From Curtobacterium sp. PhB115 (GTDB lineage: Bacteria; Actinomycetota; Actinomycetes; Actinomycetales; Microbacteriaceae): DNA of 64,000 bases. The position numbers and the translations under genes are program-made. Shown one piece after another: positions 45,795 to 55,977 of the stretch; within the stretch, counting starts at the first letter, position 1; each line of letters starts with the position of its first letter. The stretch spans positions 221,466 to 285,465 of the forward strand of contig NZ_RJKR01000006.1 in the NCBI RefSeq assembly GCF_003752025.1, given 5' to 3'. The notes beneath the pieces are model-generated. The model saw nothing but the letters and a program-made list of their open reading frames with translations, was not told the DNA's origin and searched no databases.

Positions 45795-48700
45795 CTACTC
45801 CGCGGCGGCCGCGGTCCTGCGGCGTCGGACGATCAGCACACCCGCGCCCGCCGCGAGCAGCAGGAACGCGACCAGCGCGCCGGCACCGAGCCCCTCGGCA
45901 CCCGTGAACGCGAGCTGCCCGTCCGCCGTGATCGTGATCGGGGTCCACCCGATCAGCGTGCCGTCCGCAGCCGTCACCGCGAGGCGGTGTGCGCCAGCGG
46001 GGGTGTCCGACGGGATCGTCACCCGGACCGTCCCGTCCGTCGCCACCGTCACGGTGCCGAGCAGCGTCGGGGTCGAGTACAGCCAGACGTTCACGACGTC
46101 ACCCGCGTACTGCGTGCCGACGGTCACCGTGATGGTCTCTCCCGCGCGAGCCGACGACGGCGCCGAGACGCTCCCGCGGTTCGCATCGGTCAGACCGGTC
46201 TCCGACGGGGCCGACGGGGCGACCGGCGTGGTCGGCGACGGAGTCACACCGGCACCAGGGCTCGGCGCGGGCGTCGGCGTCGGGGTCGGCGTGGTCCCGC
46301 CGTCGCCCGGCGTCGGGGTCGGGGTGGGGGTGGGCGTCGGGTCCGTGCCCGGGTCCGTGTCGTCCGCGTCCAGGTCGAACCCGACCAGGATCGGGTCGTG
46401 GTCGCTCGCCCGGAACACGTCGTCGGTGTACAGGTCCGAGGCGTTGTAGTTGTAGCGGCTGTACTCCAGACCCACCGACTCGACCGAGTTGATGTTCCAG
46501 ATCTCCACGCCCGTGACCGTCTCGAGGGCGGCCGGGGACGCGAAGACGTGGTCGAGCGAACCGCTCAGCCCGGAGAACACGTACGAGTACTCGGTGGAGT
46601 CGAGCGCCGGACCGAGGTCGGTGTAGCCGGCGTCGTCGAGGACGACCACCGGGTCCTCCTTGCTGTAGGCGTTGAAGTCGCCGAGCATGAAGACCTTGTC
46701 GGTGCCGTACTGCTCCTGCATGTCGGTGGAGAAGGTCACGAGGGCCTGCGCCTGCTCGACACGGTCGGCGTTCGAGGCGCCCTGGCCGTCGCCCTGGTCG
46801 GCGTTCTCGCCGGTGCCGGAGCCCTTCGACTTGAAGTGGTTCGCGATCACCAGGAAGTCGTCGTCCGCGGTGCCGCCGACGGGGCGGAACGCGTCGGCGA
46901 CGGGCTGACGGGCGTTCGTGAAGGCGTCGTCGAGCAGGATCGTCGACTCACCGACGGGCGCGACGCGGTCCTGCTTGTAGATGAGTGCGAGACGGATGAC
47001 GTCTTCGCTGGCCGGCAGGGTCGCCGGGGACTTCGCGTACGCCCAGGTGTCCTCGCCGGTGGCGGCGTTGAGGGCGTTCACGAGCGTCGCGACGGCAGCG
47101 TCGCGGTCCTGACCGAAGCGCGCCGAGTTCTCGATCTCCTCGAGCGAGACGACGTCGGCGCCGAGACCGTTGATCGCCTTGACGATCTTGACCTGCTGAC
47201 GGTCGAGGTCCTCCTGCTCGGCAGCACCGCGGGCGTCGCAGCCGGAGTTCACCGTGACGGGGTCGCCCGTGCGGTCGGTGTAGTACGTGCAACCGGTGAG
47301 CTGGTCCCCCGTGGTCGGGAAGTAGTTGAGCACGTTGAAGCCGGCGAGCGTGAGGTCGCCGCCGACGTCCTGCGGCTTCGCCTGACGCACGTTCGAGAAC
47401 GACGCCGGCAGGCCGGCCGCCGGGGTGGCACCGGTGATCGGCGCGGTCGGCTGGAACTTCCACCCGCTGTTGCGGTAGTCGAGGACGACCGGCCCCTCGA
47501 ACGTGGCGGTCGCACCGACGGTGACCGGGCCCTGGGTGAGCCACGACACCGGGATGCCCTGGTTCGCCTTCGTCAGGAAGTTGGTGCTGGCACCGTCGTC
47601 GAGCGTGACCTTGCGCGCGGCGTTCGACGCCTCGGCGGCCTTCGCCTCGGCGCTGCCCGGGCGGCCCACCTCGGTCGGCTGGACGAGCCGGCCGGCACCG
47701 CTGGCGAGCACGACCTCGCCGTACTGGTTCGTCGTGTAGTTGTCGGCGACCGTGTAGGAGCCCTGCGGGGCGATGAGCATGCTCTCGAGCGACTCGCGCT
47801 GCGCGTCGGCCGACGGGAACGCCACGGCCGCGGGCTGCGGTGCCGCGACGGTGTCGGACAGCTGCTCGAGCGACGACGCTCCCGACACGGTGAGCTCGGT
47901 GAGGCCGTAGTACTCCGAGACGGCGCCGGTGACGCGGACGTGGTCGCCCTCGCTCACGAGTCCCGCGGTCGCCGACGAGAACACGAAGACGGCGTCGGAG
48001 GCCGTGTGCGTGCCGAAGTCGATCGCGCCGCCGGTCCCCGGGGTCTGGATCGTGTAGCCGGTGAAGCCGCCGGTCGCGTAGACCGCGGTGACGACGCCGT
48101 CGGTGGTGACGTTCCGGCCGGCGTACGGCGAGGTGTCCGTGGTGCCCTGCAGCTGCGCGATCGTCACCGTCTCGGCCGGGGCGCCGGGGTCGGTCGGCTC
48201 CGTCGGGTCGGTCGGATCGGTCGGATCGGTCGGTTCCGTGGGTGCCGTCGTCTCACCGGCGGCGTTCTTCGGGGTGAGCGTCGTCGTCACCGAGAAGTCG
48301 GCACCGTTGTCGTCGGTGTCCGTGGTGCCCTGGCGGACGAGCCCGTTCGGCACGGTGTTGGCGCCCTCGACGGTGCGGACGGTGCCCTCGAAGGTGTTCG
48401 AGGCACCGTAGCCGAGCACGTCGACGACGCCGGCGGCGTCCGCGGCGACCGGGCCGGCGGGCAGCGTGACGCCCGAGGTCTGGTCGGCGAGCACGAGCGT
48501 GCCCGTGGTGCCCGAGGTGTTCAGCGACGCGGTGTCGTCCGCCGTCGGCAGGTCGGCGCCGGCCGGGGCGTTGCCGTTGCCGGCCATCGACACGAGGAAC
48601 GTGCCGTTCGCGGGGACGGTGCCCTCGAGCGCGCTGGTCGAGAAGGTGCCGGTGCTCGTCGCCGAGCGGTACTGCAGCGACCACCCGTCGAGCGACACCG

Positions 48701-48902
48701 CGGCACCGGTCGGGTTGCCGATCTCGATGAACTTCTGGTTGTAGAAGGCGCCGGTGCTGCCCGCCTTCAGGTAGGCCTCCTCGATGACGAGGTCGCTCCC
48801 CTCGGGGTTCGCGGTGGCGGCGGTGACGGTGACGAGCGGGGCCGCGAGGAGCGTCGCAGCCGCCGTGGCACACAGCAGAGTGCGCCCGAGGGAGTTGGCC
48901 AT
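45795..48902 (-). CDS. ExeM/NucH-type extracellular endonuclease, LAFTG-anchored
   Basis: 1035 residues. Signal peptide (residues 1-31, ending TATAN), lamin-tail-like domain (about 33-160, LVIEEAYLKAGSTGAFYNQKFIEI), a P-T-D/E repeat linker (TEPTDPTDPTDPTEP), an OB-fold nuclease-like domain (about 225-330), and an endonuclease/exonuclease/phosphatase domain (about 510-860) with LAGFNVLNYF, VVSLEEIENS, LGDFNAY and SDHDPILVGF. After a P-T-rich linker (TPTPTPTPTPG) and an Ig-like domain come LAFTG (997-1001), a hydrophobic helix and RRRRT: the signal of class E sortases. It probably degrades extracellular DNA while wall-attached. Leaderless-type start: TAGCGT six bases before ATG. Confidence 0.87.
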   Translation of the reverse strand: MANSLGRTLLCATAAATLLAAPLVTVTAATANPEGSDLVIEEAYLKAGSTGAFYNQKFIEIGNPTGAAVSLDGWSLQYRSATSTGTFSTSALEGTVPANGTFLVSMAGNGNAPAGADLPTADDTASLNTSGTTGTLVLADQTSGVTLPAGPVAADAAGVVDVLGYGASNTFEGTVRTVEGANTVPNGLVRQGTTDTDDNGADFSVTTTLTPKNAAGETTAPTEPTDPTDPTDPTEPTDPGAPAETVTIAQLQGTTDTSPYAGRNVTTDGVVTAVYATGGFTGYTIQTPGTGGAIDFGTHTASDAVFVFSSATAGLVSEGDHVRVTGAVSEYYGLTELTVSGASSLEQLSDTVAAPQPAAVAFPSADAQRESLESMLIAPQGSYTVADNYTTNQYGEVVLASGAGRLVQPTEVGRPGSAEAKAAEASNAARKVTLDDGASTNFLTKANQGIPVSWLTQGPVTVGATATFEGPVVLDYRNSGWKFQPTAPITGATPAAGLPASFSNVRQAKPQDVGGDLTLAGFNVLNYFPTTGDQLTGCTYYTDRTGDPVTVNSGCDARGAAEQEDLDRQQVKIVKAINGLGADVVSLEEIENSARFGQDRDAAVATLVNALNAATGEDTWAYAKSPATLPASEDVIRLALIYKQDRVAPVGESTILLDDAFTNARQPVADAFRPVGGTADDDFLVIANHFKSKGSGTGENADQGDGQGASNADRVEQAQALVTFSTDMQEQYGTDKVFMLGDFNAYSKEDPVVVLDDAGYTDLGPALDSTEYSYVFSGLSGSLDHVFASPAALETVTGVEIWNINSVESVGLEYSRYNYNASDLYTDDVFRASDHDPILVGFDLDADDTDPGTDPTPTPTPTPTPGDGGTTPTPTPTPAPSPGAGVTPSPTTPVAPSAPSETGLTDANRGSVSAPSSARAGETITVTVGTQYAGDVVNVWLYSTPTLLGTVTVATDGTVRVTIPSDTPAGAHRLAVTAADGTLIGWTPITITADGQLAFTGAEGLGAGALVAFLLLAAGAGVLIVRRRRTAAAAE

Positions 48903-48983
48903 GCCCGCACGCTACCGACCTGCGGGGACATTCAGGTTGCGTCGAGGTAAATGATTGCGTTCCGCAACATCAGTCGCGGTGGA

Positions 48984-49838
48984 TCACTCCCGACGTGCCC
49001 GCGTCTGCTCCGCCCGCTGCGCGAGCTCGTCGTCCGCCGGGTACCCGACCTCGGTCAGCGTCAGCCCCTTCGCCGGCGCCGTCTTGAACGCGCTCGTCCG
49101 CGTCTCGGCGACGCGGAGTTCTTCGAGCCGTTCCGCCCCGAACCGCCCCTCGCCGACCGCGATGGTCGCCCCCACCATCGCGCGCACCATGGAGTGGCAG
49201 AACGCATCGGCCTGGAGGCGCGCCACCAGCACGCCGTCCGGCTCGCGGTCCCAGCGGAACTCCTGCAACGTCCGGATGGTCGTCGCGCCCTCGCGCGGCT
49301 TGCAGAACGTCGCGAAGTCGTGCAGCCCCAACAACGTCAGCGCACCGCGCTCCATCGCTGCCGGGTCGAGGCTCGCCCCGTGCCAGACCGTGTACCCACG
49401 CCGACGTGGATCGCGCGGGGCGTCGGCGTCCGCGATCCGGTACTCGTACCGTCGCCAGAGCGGCGAGAACCGGGCGTCGAACCCGTCCGGCGCGACCGAC
49501 GCCCGCGTGACGACGACGTCCCCGTCGGGGGCGGCGATCCCGTTGACCCGCCGGACCAGTCCGTCCAGCGGCGAGCGCCCCGAGCCGCGCTTGGCGCCGA
49601 GCGCGTCCCACTGCTCGGCGGAAAGGTCGAGGTGCGCGACCTGCCCGGTGGCGTGCACGCCGGCGTCGGTGCGTCCGGCGACGGTGAGCAGCGGCGCGGT
49701 CCCCCATCGGGTGAAGACGGTCGCGAGCGCGGCCTCGAGCGCGCCCTGCACGGTCCGGAGCCCGGGCTGCCTGGCCCATCCGGAGAACGCTGCCCCGTCG
49801 TACGCGATGTCCAACCGCAGCCGCACCGTTTCGCTCAC
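48984..49838 (-). CDS. truA: tRNA pseudouridine(38-40) synthase TruA
   Basis: 284 residues. Isomerises uridines 38-40 in tRNA anticodon arms. Catalytic Asp in AGRTDAGVHATGQ, start RLRLDIAYDGAAFSGWARQ, and later RYEYRIAD and FCHSMVRAMVG. GTG start at 49838 lies six bases after TACCGT, leaderless type. In most relatives it follows rplQ; here 7.4 kb of accessory genes lie between. Confidence 0.94.
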   Translation of the reverse strand: MSETVRLRLDIAYDGAAFSGWARQPGLRTVQGALEAALATVFTRWGTAPLLTVAGRTDAGVHATGQVAHLDLSAEQWDALGAKRGSGRSPLDGLVRRVNGIAAPDGDVVVTRASVAPDGFDARFSPLWRRYEYRIADADAPRDPRRRGYTVWHGASLDPAAMERGALTLLGLHDFATFCKPREGATTIRTLQEFRWDREPDGVLVARLQADAFCHSMVRAMVGATIAVGEGRFGAERLEELRVAETRTSAFKTAPAKGLTLTEVGYPADDELAQRAEQTRARRE

Positions 49839-49928
49839 GTCCCCACGGTACCGATGTCAGCGCCACGTCAGTGCCGCGTGAGCGCCCCGCGGCACGATCG
49901 ACCACGACATCGACGAAAGGACATTTCG

Positions 49929-50933
49929 ATGACCACGACACCGCTCGCGGTGGAGGCCACCGGCCTCGTGAAGACCTTCGGGACGAACCGCGCAGTGGAC
50001 GGTGTCGACCTCCGTGTCGAGGCCGGCACCGTCTACGGCGTGCTCGGTCCGAACGGCGCCGGCAAGACCACCACCATCTCCATGCTCGCGACCCTGCTCA
50101 AGCCGGACGCCGGCGAGGCCCGTGTCTTCGGCCGCGACGTCCGCCGCGAGGCCCAGACGGTCCGCAGCCTGATCGGGGTGACCGGCCAGTACGCCAGCGT
50201 CGACGAGACGCTCAGCGCGACCGAGAACCTGGTGATCTTCTCGCGGCTACTGGGGCTGTCCCGGCCCGAGTCGAAGCGGAAGTCCGCCGAGCTGCTCGAG
50301 CGCTTCGGCCTGACCGAGGCGGCCTCGCGTCCGCTCAAGAACTTCTCCGGCGGCATGCGTCGCCGGCTCGACCTGGCGGCGAGCCTCATCGCGCAGCCGC
50401 CGCTGATCTTCCTCGACGAGCCGACCACGGGCCTCGACCCTCGCACCCGTGCGCAGATGTGGGACACGATCCGGGACCTCGTCGCGACGGGCTCCACGGT
50501 GCTCCTGACGACGCAGTACCTCGACGAGGCGGACCAGCTCGCCGACCGCATCGCCGTCATCGACCACGGCCGGGTGGTGGCCGAGGGCACCGGCGACGAG
50601 CTGAAGGCGAGCATCGGCACGGCGTCGCTGCAGCTCCGGCTCGCCGACGGCGCCACCGGCACCGAGTCCCTCGCCACCGCGGTCGACCTGGTCGCCCGTG
50701 TGCTCGGCACCCCGGCGGTCGCGAGTCCCGAGGGGTCGCGGTTGACCGCGCCGATGGCCGACCCCGACCGGGTGACGGACCTGCTCGTCGCGTTCCGCGA
50801 GGCCGGCATCTCCCTGGCGGAGATCAGCGTGCAGAAGCCGACGCTCGACGAGGTCTTCCTCACCATCACCGGCAAGCCGGCCACCGCCGACGCCGACGCC
50901 ACCGACCGCGCGCTCGAAGGGAGCAACGCATGA
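49929..50933 (+). CDS. ABC exporter ATPase, DrrA family
   Basis: 334 residues. Walker [15 protein letters not shown], signature [15 protein letters not shown], Walker [14 protein letters not shown], His switch [11 protein letters not shown]. The C-terminal DrrA-type extension (from about 220) with [13 protein letters not shown] matches daunorubicin-resistance ATPases. ATG with ribosome-binding site AAAGGA. Coupled by ATGA to the permease gene. An inverted repeat GTGCCGC-N11-GCGGCAC (49871-49895) precedes it in the 90-bp divergent gap from truA. The pumped compound is unknown. Confidence 0.92.
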   Translation: MTTTPLAVEATGLVKTFGTNRAVDGVDLRVEAGTVYGVLGPNGAGKTTTISMLATLLKPDAGEARVFGRDVRREAQTVRSLIGVTGQYASVDETLSATENLVIFSRLLGLSRPESKRKSAELLERFGLTEAASRPLKNFSGGMRRRLDLAASLIAQPPLIFLDEPTTGLDPRTRAQMWDTIRDLVATGSTVLLTTQYLDEADQLADRIAVIDHGRVVAEGTGDELKASIGTASLQLRLADGATGTESLATAVDLVARVLGTPAVASPEGSRLTAPMADPDRVTDLLVAFREAGISLAEISVQKPTLDEVFLTITGKPATADADATDRALEGSNA

Positions 50934-51763
50934 CCACCACCCTCACCACGGCGGGGACAGCAGCGCCGCGCGTCGCACCCCGTCCCGGCGTCGGCACCAC
51001 CGGACTCGGCGCCACGATCCGGCAGTCCTTCACGATGGCGTACCGCGGGCTCATCAAGGTCCGCCGCACGCCCGAGCAGCTGTTCGACGTGACGCTCATG
51101 CCGATCATCTTCACCGTGATGTTCACGTACATCTTCGGTGGCGCGATCGCCGGCGACGTCGCGAGCTACCTGCCGATCATCATCCCCGGCATCCTCGTGC
51201 AGACGAACATCACGTCGTCGATCGTGACCGGCGTCCAGCTCCGCGAGGACATGGACAAGGGTGTGTTCGACCGCTTCAAGTCCCTGCCGATCGCCCGCAT
51301 CGCACCGCTCGCCGGTGCCCTGCTCGCGGACACCGTCCGGTACGCCATCGCGACGACGATCACCTTCACGGTCGGCATCATCATGGGCCTGCGTCCTGCC
51401 GGCGGGTTCGGCGCGGTCGTCCTGGCCGGGCTCCTCGTGATCGTGGTGGCGTGGGCGATCAGCTGGATCTTCGCCTACTTCGGCGTGATCGCGCGGACCG
51501 CGTCGAGCGTTTCCGGCATCTCGAACATGGTGCTGTTCCCGCTGACGTTCCTGTCGAACGCGTTCGTGCCGGCGGACACCCTGCCGGACTGGCTGCGCTG
51601 GTTCTCCGAGGTGAACCCGATCTCGCACCTGATCACCGCGGTGCGCGAGCTCGTGAACCAGGGCACGGTGGGCGTCGACCTCTGGATCAGTCTGCTCGGC
51701 GCCGCCGTGGTCGTCGCGGTGTTCGCACCCCTCACGGTCCGCGCGTACATGCGGAAGGCCTGA
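50930..51763 (+). CDS. ABC-2 type exporter permease, DrrB family
   Basis: 277 residues, six membrane helices (about 52-70, 78-100, 130-150, 163-185, 195-215, 248-268). ABC-2 family motifs: [39 protein letters not shown] (the re-entrant NPI segment), typical of DrrB. It forms the transport channel with the DrrA-like ATPase. N-terminal 20 residues Thr/Ala-rich. Ends nine bases from the convergent BTAD regulator end. Confidence 0.92.
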   Translation: MTTTLTTAGTAAPRVAPRPGVGTTGLGATIRQSFTMAYRGLIKVRRTPEQLFDVTLMPIIFTVMFTYIFGGAIAGDVASYLPIIIPGILVQTNITSSIVTGVQLREDMDKGVFDRFKSLPIARIAPLAGALLADTVRYAIATTITFTVGIIMGLRPAGGFGAVVLAGLLVIVVAWAISWIFAYFGVIARTASSVSGISNMVLFPLTFLSNAFVPADTLPDWLRWFSEVNPISHLITAVRELVNQGTVGVDLWISLLGAAVVVAVFAPLTVRAYMRKA

Positions 51764-51772
51764 TCCCCGGGC

Positions 51773-54700
51773 TCAGTCCTTCCTGAACCGCAGTTCCTCG
51801 AGCAGGAGCCGCGCCCGCGAGACGGCCTCGGCCCGGTCCCACCCGGCCGAGGCCGTCTCGGCGTCCAGGAGCACCGTCTCGCCCAGGGCGGCCGCCAGGA
51901 TCGGCCGCATCCGTGCGTGCGCGAGCACCCCGAAGTCCTGCCGGGAGCCGAGCCGCGCCGCGAGCGCCCAGCACCGCGCCGCCTGCGCCGGCTCGCCGCT
52001 GCGGGCAGCGGCGAGCGCCAGACCGAGCAGCGCCGTGCCGATCACGGGAAGGTCCAGCCACCACGGGTGGACGCGCAGCATCACGAGCGCACCGACCCGG
52101 ATGCGGGCCGCGACCGTCAGATCGTCGTCCTGGAGGCCCGGGGCGGCTCCGTCGGTCCGGCTCGCCGCCGCCTCGTCCGACGCCGCGATCCGCGCCGAGC
52201 CCGCCATCAGCGTCCAGTGCGGCGTCTGCTTCCGGACGGGCAGCACGGAGTCCCAGGCGCGGGCGTACTCAGCCGCGGCCGTGTCGAGGGAGCCCTCCCA
52301 GCGCGCGCACTCGGCGCCGATCGCCGTCGCGAGCACGCCGATCTGGACGCGGTCGTCGTCGAACCCGCCACGGCCCTCGAGCGGTCGGTGCTGCAGTTCG
52401 TCGGCGACGGACCGGGCGCGGACGACGTCCCCGGTGACGGCGGCGCAGAGCCCGACCGTCCAGCCGATCTCGTACAGGTCGTCGTCTGCGCCGAACCGTT
52501 CGAGCTGTTCCCGTGCGAGCTCGGCGGAGCGCAGGGCGTCGGTGTAGCGGCCGGTCTGCGCGAGCAGCTGGGTCATCGTGACGGCGATCGACCCGGTGGT
52601 CCAGGCGTCGTCGCCCGCCCGGGACAGCGTCTCCGCACGGGTCGCGTACCGCAGTGCCGTCGCGGAGTCGCCGTCGTTCTCGGCGAGCGGCGCACTGAGC
52701 ATGTTGGCGAGGCACGCGACCCCGCTGTCGTGGTCGTCACGGTACCGGGCGAGCAGGGCGTGCCCCTCGGCCGGTCGCCCGAGCGTCAGGAGCAGGGCTG
52801 CCTGCGCGTCGAGCACCGCGAACCCGGTGGTGCCGTCACGCATCACCCGACGGAGCGTCGCCACCGCGCGGACGGCGGTCCTGCGGTCGGTGAACGCCGA
52901 CGAGGCGCCGGTGACGACGAGCCCGAGGACGCTCGCGGCGCGGTCCTCGGCCGCGGGCAGCGATCGACGGAGGACCGGGACCACCTCGGGGGCGATCGCC
53001 ACGACCTCGCCGTGCGCGCCCCGGAGGGACCAGTACCCACTCAGGGCCGCGAAGACGTGGGCGACGGCAGGGGCGTCCTCGGCGGCGAGGCTCCAGCGGA
53101 GCAGCGTGACGAGGTTGTCGGCCTCGCGGGCGACCTCGCGGAACCGCTCGAGCTGTGCGCCGCCGGTGATGGTCAGCAGGTTCCTGGTCGCCGCGAAGTC
53201 CCGGCCCCAACGGATCATCGCCGCACGGACCGTGCCGGTGGTCCCGCGCTCGTCGAGCCGGGCCGCGCCGAACTCGCGGACGGTCTCGAGCAGCCGGTAC
53301 CGCACCGGGTCGCCCTCGTGCTCGACGAGCTGGACGAGGGACTGCTCCACCAGCTCGGCGAGGTCGTCGAGCGCGTCCGCCGCTCGACTCGGGGCCGCGA
53401 CGGCCTCGACGGCGTCGACCGCGAGCCCGTCGGGGAACAGCGCCAGCCGGGTCAGCAGGTCCTGGGCGCCCTCGTCGAGCAGGCGCCAGCTCCACTCGAT
53501 GACGGCGAGCAGCGTGCGGTGGCGCTCCGGGGCGCTGCGGTCGCCGCCCCGCAGCAGTGCGAAACGGTCGTCGAGCCGGCGTTCGATCTCGTCAGCGCTC
53601 ATCCCGCGGATCCGTGCCGCGGCGAGCTCGATCGCGAGCGGGGACCCGTCGAGCCGCGTGCAGATCCGCCGGACCGTGTCCACGGGCAGGACCGCACCGG
53701 GTCGTGCCGCCCGTGCGCGCTCGGTGAACAGCCGGACCGCGGCGCCGTCGGCCTCGACGGGCAGCGGTGCGAGGGGTGCCACCACCTCGCCGGCGATCGC
53801 GAGGGGCGCCCGCGAGGTCGTCAGGATCCGGAGGTCGGGCACGGTGGCGAGCAGGTCGGAGGCGAACGCGGCGACCTCGGCGACGAGGTGCTCGCAGTTG
53901 TCGAGCACGAGGACGGTCGGACCGTCGGCGAGTGCCCGCACGACGCGGGTCGAGAGGTCGGCTGCCACGGCGTCGCGCAGGGACCGGGCGGACCGGAACT
54001 CGGCGATCCCGAGCAACGCGCCGAGCGCCGGCACGATGTCCTCCGCCGCGGTGAGCGGCGCGAGCTCGAACACCACGACGCCGCACGTCGGCGGCAGCGC
54101 CGCGGCGACCGCCTGCGCGAGGCGGGTCTTGCCCAGCCCACCCGCACCGAGCACGGTGACCAGCCGGTTGGCGGACAGCAGGTCCGAGACGGCGGCGAGG
54201 TCGGCCTCCCGGCCCAGCAACGCGTTCGGCGCGGCCCGCAGCCCGACGCGGCGGACGCTCCCCGTCGTCGGGCCGGACCGGCGGAGCAGGTCCGCGTTCA
54301 ACCGGACGAGGTCCACGGACGGGTCGGCGCCGAGTTCGTCGGCCAGGCGGTCACGGTGGGCCGCGAAGACGGCCAGGGCTTCGGCGGTGCGGCCCGTCGC
54401 TGCCAGGGCGCGCATCGAGCCGGCGACGGCGAGTTCGTCGAACGGGTTCGCCTGCGCCTCGGCGGCCCAGAGGTCGGCGGCCTCGTCGGCGTCGCCCGCG
54501 TGCCCGGCGTCCCCGGTCTCGAGCAGTGCCGTGCCGAGTCGTCGTCGGAGCGCGCGGCGTGCCACGGATGCCCGCTCGGCCAGGGCGTCGCCGAGGTCGC
54601 CGTCGACGTCGTCACCGGCGCTGCCCCGCCAGAGGTCGAGTGCCGCACGGACGGCGTCCGGGCCGGCGTGGTCGGCGGCCGTCCGCTCCGCTCGGGCGAG

Positions 54701-55000
54701 GTCGACGTCGTCGGCGCCGCAGCCCAGGGCGTACCCGGTGCTCGTCGACACCACGAGGCCCTCGGCGGTGCTCCGACGCAGTCGGGAGACGAGCGTCTGC
54801 AGGGCAGCCCGCGCGCCCCTCGGCTGGTCGTCCGGCCACAGGTCGTCGATGAGCGCCTCGGTCGGCATCGCGTGGCCGCGGGCGAGGACCAGGGCGGTGA
54901 GGAACGACCGCGCGAGGGCGCCCGGCACCGACGTCGGTGTCCCGTCGGGCCCCTCGACCGTCACGGGACCGAGGACGGCGATGCGGGGCTGCTCGGGCAC
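51773..55000 (-). CDS. Large BTAD/AfsR-type transcriptional regulator with NTPase domain
   Basis: 1075 residues. N-terminal winged helix (about 5-95, LARSFLTALVLARGHAMPTEALIDDLW), bacterial transcriptional activation domain (about 96-245), then an NB-ARC-like NTPase with Walker A GAGGLGKT (about 285-292) and Walker B VLVLDNCEH, and a C-terminal helical/TPR-like half. This is the AfsR/SARP layout found near biosynthetic and transport loci. GTG start six bases after TAGACT, leaderless type. Convergent to the DrrAB genes, which it may regulate by proximity; the link is inferred. The effector is unknown. Confidence 0.9.
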   Translation of the reverse strand: MPEQPRIAVLGPVTVEGPDGTPTSVPGALARSFLTALVLARGHAMPTEALIDDLWPDDQPRGARAALQTLVSRLRRSTAEGLVVSTSTGYALGCGADDVDLARAERTAADHAGPDAVRAALDLWRGSAGDDVDGDLGDALAERASVARRALRRRLGTALLETGDAGHAGDADEAADLWAAEAQANPFDELAVAGSMRALAATGRTAEALAVFAAHRDRLADELGADPSVDLVRLNADLLRRSGPTTGSVRRVGLRAAPNALLGREADLAAVSDLLSANRLVTVLGAGGLGKTRLAQAVAAALPPTCGVVVFELAPLTAAEDIVPALGALLGIAEFRSARSLRDAVAADLSTRVVRALADGPTVLVLDNCEHLVAEVAAFASDLLATVPDLRILTTSRAPLAIAGEVVAPLAPLPVEADGAAVRLFTERARAARPGAVLPVDTVRRICTRLDGSPLAIELAAARIRGMSADEIERRLDDRFALLRGGDRSAPERHRTLLAVIEWSWRLLDEGAQDLLTRLALFPDGLAVDAVEAVAAPSRAADALDDLAELVEQSLVQLVEHEGDPVRYRLLETVREFGAARLDERGTTGTVRAAMIRWGRDFAATRNLLTITGGAQLERFREVAREADNLVTLLRWSLAAEDAPAVAHVFAALSGYWSLRGAHGEVVAIAPEVVPVLRRSLPAAEDRAASVLGLVVTGASSAFTDRRTAVRAVATLRRVMRDGTTGFAVLDAQAALLLTLGRPAEGHALLARYRDDHDSGVACLANMLSAPLAENDGDSATALRYATRAETLSRAGDDAWTTGSIAVTMTQLLAQTGRYTDALRSAELAREQLERFGADDDLYEIGWTVGLCAAVTGDVVRARSVADELQHRPLEGRGGFDDDRVQIGVLATAIGAECARWEGSLDTAAAEYARAWDSVLPVRKQTPHWTLMAGSARIAASDEAAASRTDGAAPGLQDDDLTVAARIRVGALVMLRVHPWWLDLPVIGTALLGLALAAARSGEPAQAARCWALAARLGSRQDFGVLAHARMRPILAAALGETVLLDAETASAGWDRAEAVSRARLLLEELRFRKD

Positions 55001-55088
55001 GGTGCGAGTCTACGGAGGCGGTGTCGCGGCCGGAGGCGGTGTCGCGGCCAGCGGCGCCGTTTCGGACGGGTGGTGGCACCGGGGGTCG

Positions 55089-55589
55089 TCAGGCCGCCCG
55101 GTACCGCGGGGTCAGCTCCGCGTAGCGCGCGTCCCAGTCGAAGGAGGCGATGCCGTCGTGGTCCCCCGCCGCCTCGAGCGCCAGCAGTTCCAGGTAGGTG
55201 TGCCAGCCCGCGCCGTAGTTCCGGCTGGCGACGCGGTCGTGCTCGAGCCGGAGCGCCGCACCGTCGGGGACGGCTTCGACCCGGACGACGAGCGTGGTCT
55301 CGTCCTCACCGTTCGCCTGCCACGTCGTCGTGTACGACGTCGGTGCGTCGCACGCGGTGACGGTCCCTGCGGTGAACGCCGACCCGTCGTCGAAGTGCGC
55401 CGTCCAGTGCCCGCCGAGCCGGAGGTCACCGTCGAGCGGTGCCATCCAGCGGGAGATCCGGGCCGCATCGGTCACCGCGTCCCAGAGGTCCTCCGGGGTG
55501 GTCGGGTACGTCTGGGCGAAGCGGATCAGGTACCCGCCGCGGGGCGAGTCCTCGATGGTGCCGTCGTTCGTACGGTCAGTGCTGCCCAT
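55089..55589 (-). CDS. SRPBCC/AHSA1-like domain protein
   Basis: 166 residues. Activator of Hsp90 ATPase homologue 1-like fold: FAQTYPTTPEDLWDAVTDAARISRWM, then GGHWTAHFDDG and a C-terminal helix (GWHTYLELLALEAAG). These bind small hydrophobic ligands or act with ArsR regulators. ATG at 55589 with GAGGAG seven bases upstream; one base after the ArsR stop, so the two genes are translationally coupled. Confidence 0.85.
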   Translation of the reverse strand: MGSTDRTNDGTIEDSPRGGYLIRFAQTYPTTPEDLWDAVTDAARISRWMAPLDGDLRLGGHWTAHFDDGSAFTAGTVTACDAPTSYTTTWQANGEDETTLVVRVEAVPDGAALRLEHDRVASRNYGAGWHTYLELLALEAAGDHDGIASFDWDARYAELTPRYRAA

Positions 55590-55590
55590 G

Positions 55591-55971
55591 TCATGGCTCC
55601 TCGTGTCGTGGTGTGGCATTGCCTCGGGCTGGGTCATCGCGGCCCCGAGCGGGGCCGTTTCGGCCCCGGGCGATCTCGGTGCCGAGGGCGTCGAGGCGCT
55701 GCCGCCACAGCGAGCGGTAGCGCTCGACGGCGCGGTCGAGCTCCTCGACCGCGCGCGGTTCCAGTCGGTACACGCGTGCGGTGCCCCGCGGCGCGGACGA
55801 CGCGAACCCGGCCTCCCGCAGCACCCGCAGGTGCCGGGAGACCGCGGGCTGCGAGATCCCGAACTCCTCGCCGATGACGTCGGTCAGTCCGCCGGCGGTG
55901 CGGTCGTCCTCGGCGAGGAGTTCGACCAACCGCCGCCGGACCGGGTCGCCGAGGACGTCGAATGCGTGCAC
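55591..55971 (-). CDS. ArsR family transcriptional regulator
   Basis: 126 residues. Winged-helix: FDVLGDPVRRRLVELLAEDD, then the HTH GISQPAVSRHLRVLREAGF and wing RGTARVYRLEP. No metal-binding Cys cluster, so probably of the organic-ligand type. GTG start at 55971, six bases after TAGAGT (leaderless type), just downstream of an inverted repeat. First gene of ArsR-SRPBCC. Confidence 0.9.
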   Translation of the reverse strand: MHAFDVLGDPVRRRLVELLAEDDRTAGGLTDVIGEEFGISQPAVSRHLRVLREAGFASSAPRGTARVYRLEPRAVEELDRAVERYRSLWRQRLDALGTEIARGRNGPARGRDDPARGNATPRHEEP

Positions 55972-55977
55972 ACCGGC

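Noticed and set aside
45729..48950. Plus-strand frame of 1073 codons over the ExeM gene
   Set aside because: The minus-strand protein has recognised domains, signal peptide and sorting signal. The other strand gives Arg/Gly/Val-rich text only.
51917..55360. Plus-strand frame of over 1100 codons over the BTAD regulator
   Set aside because: Shadow of the regulator gene in GC-rich DNA; no domain seen.
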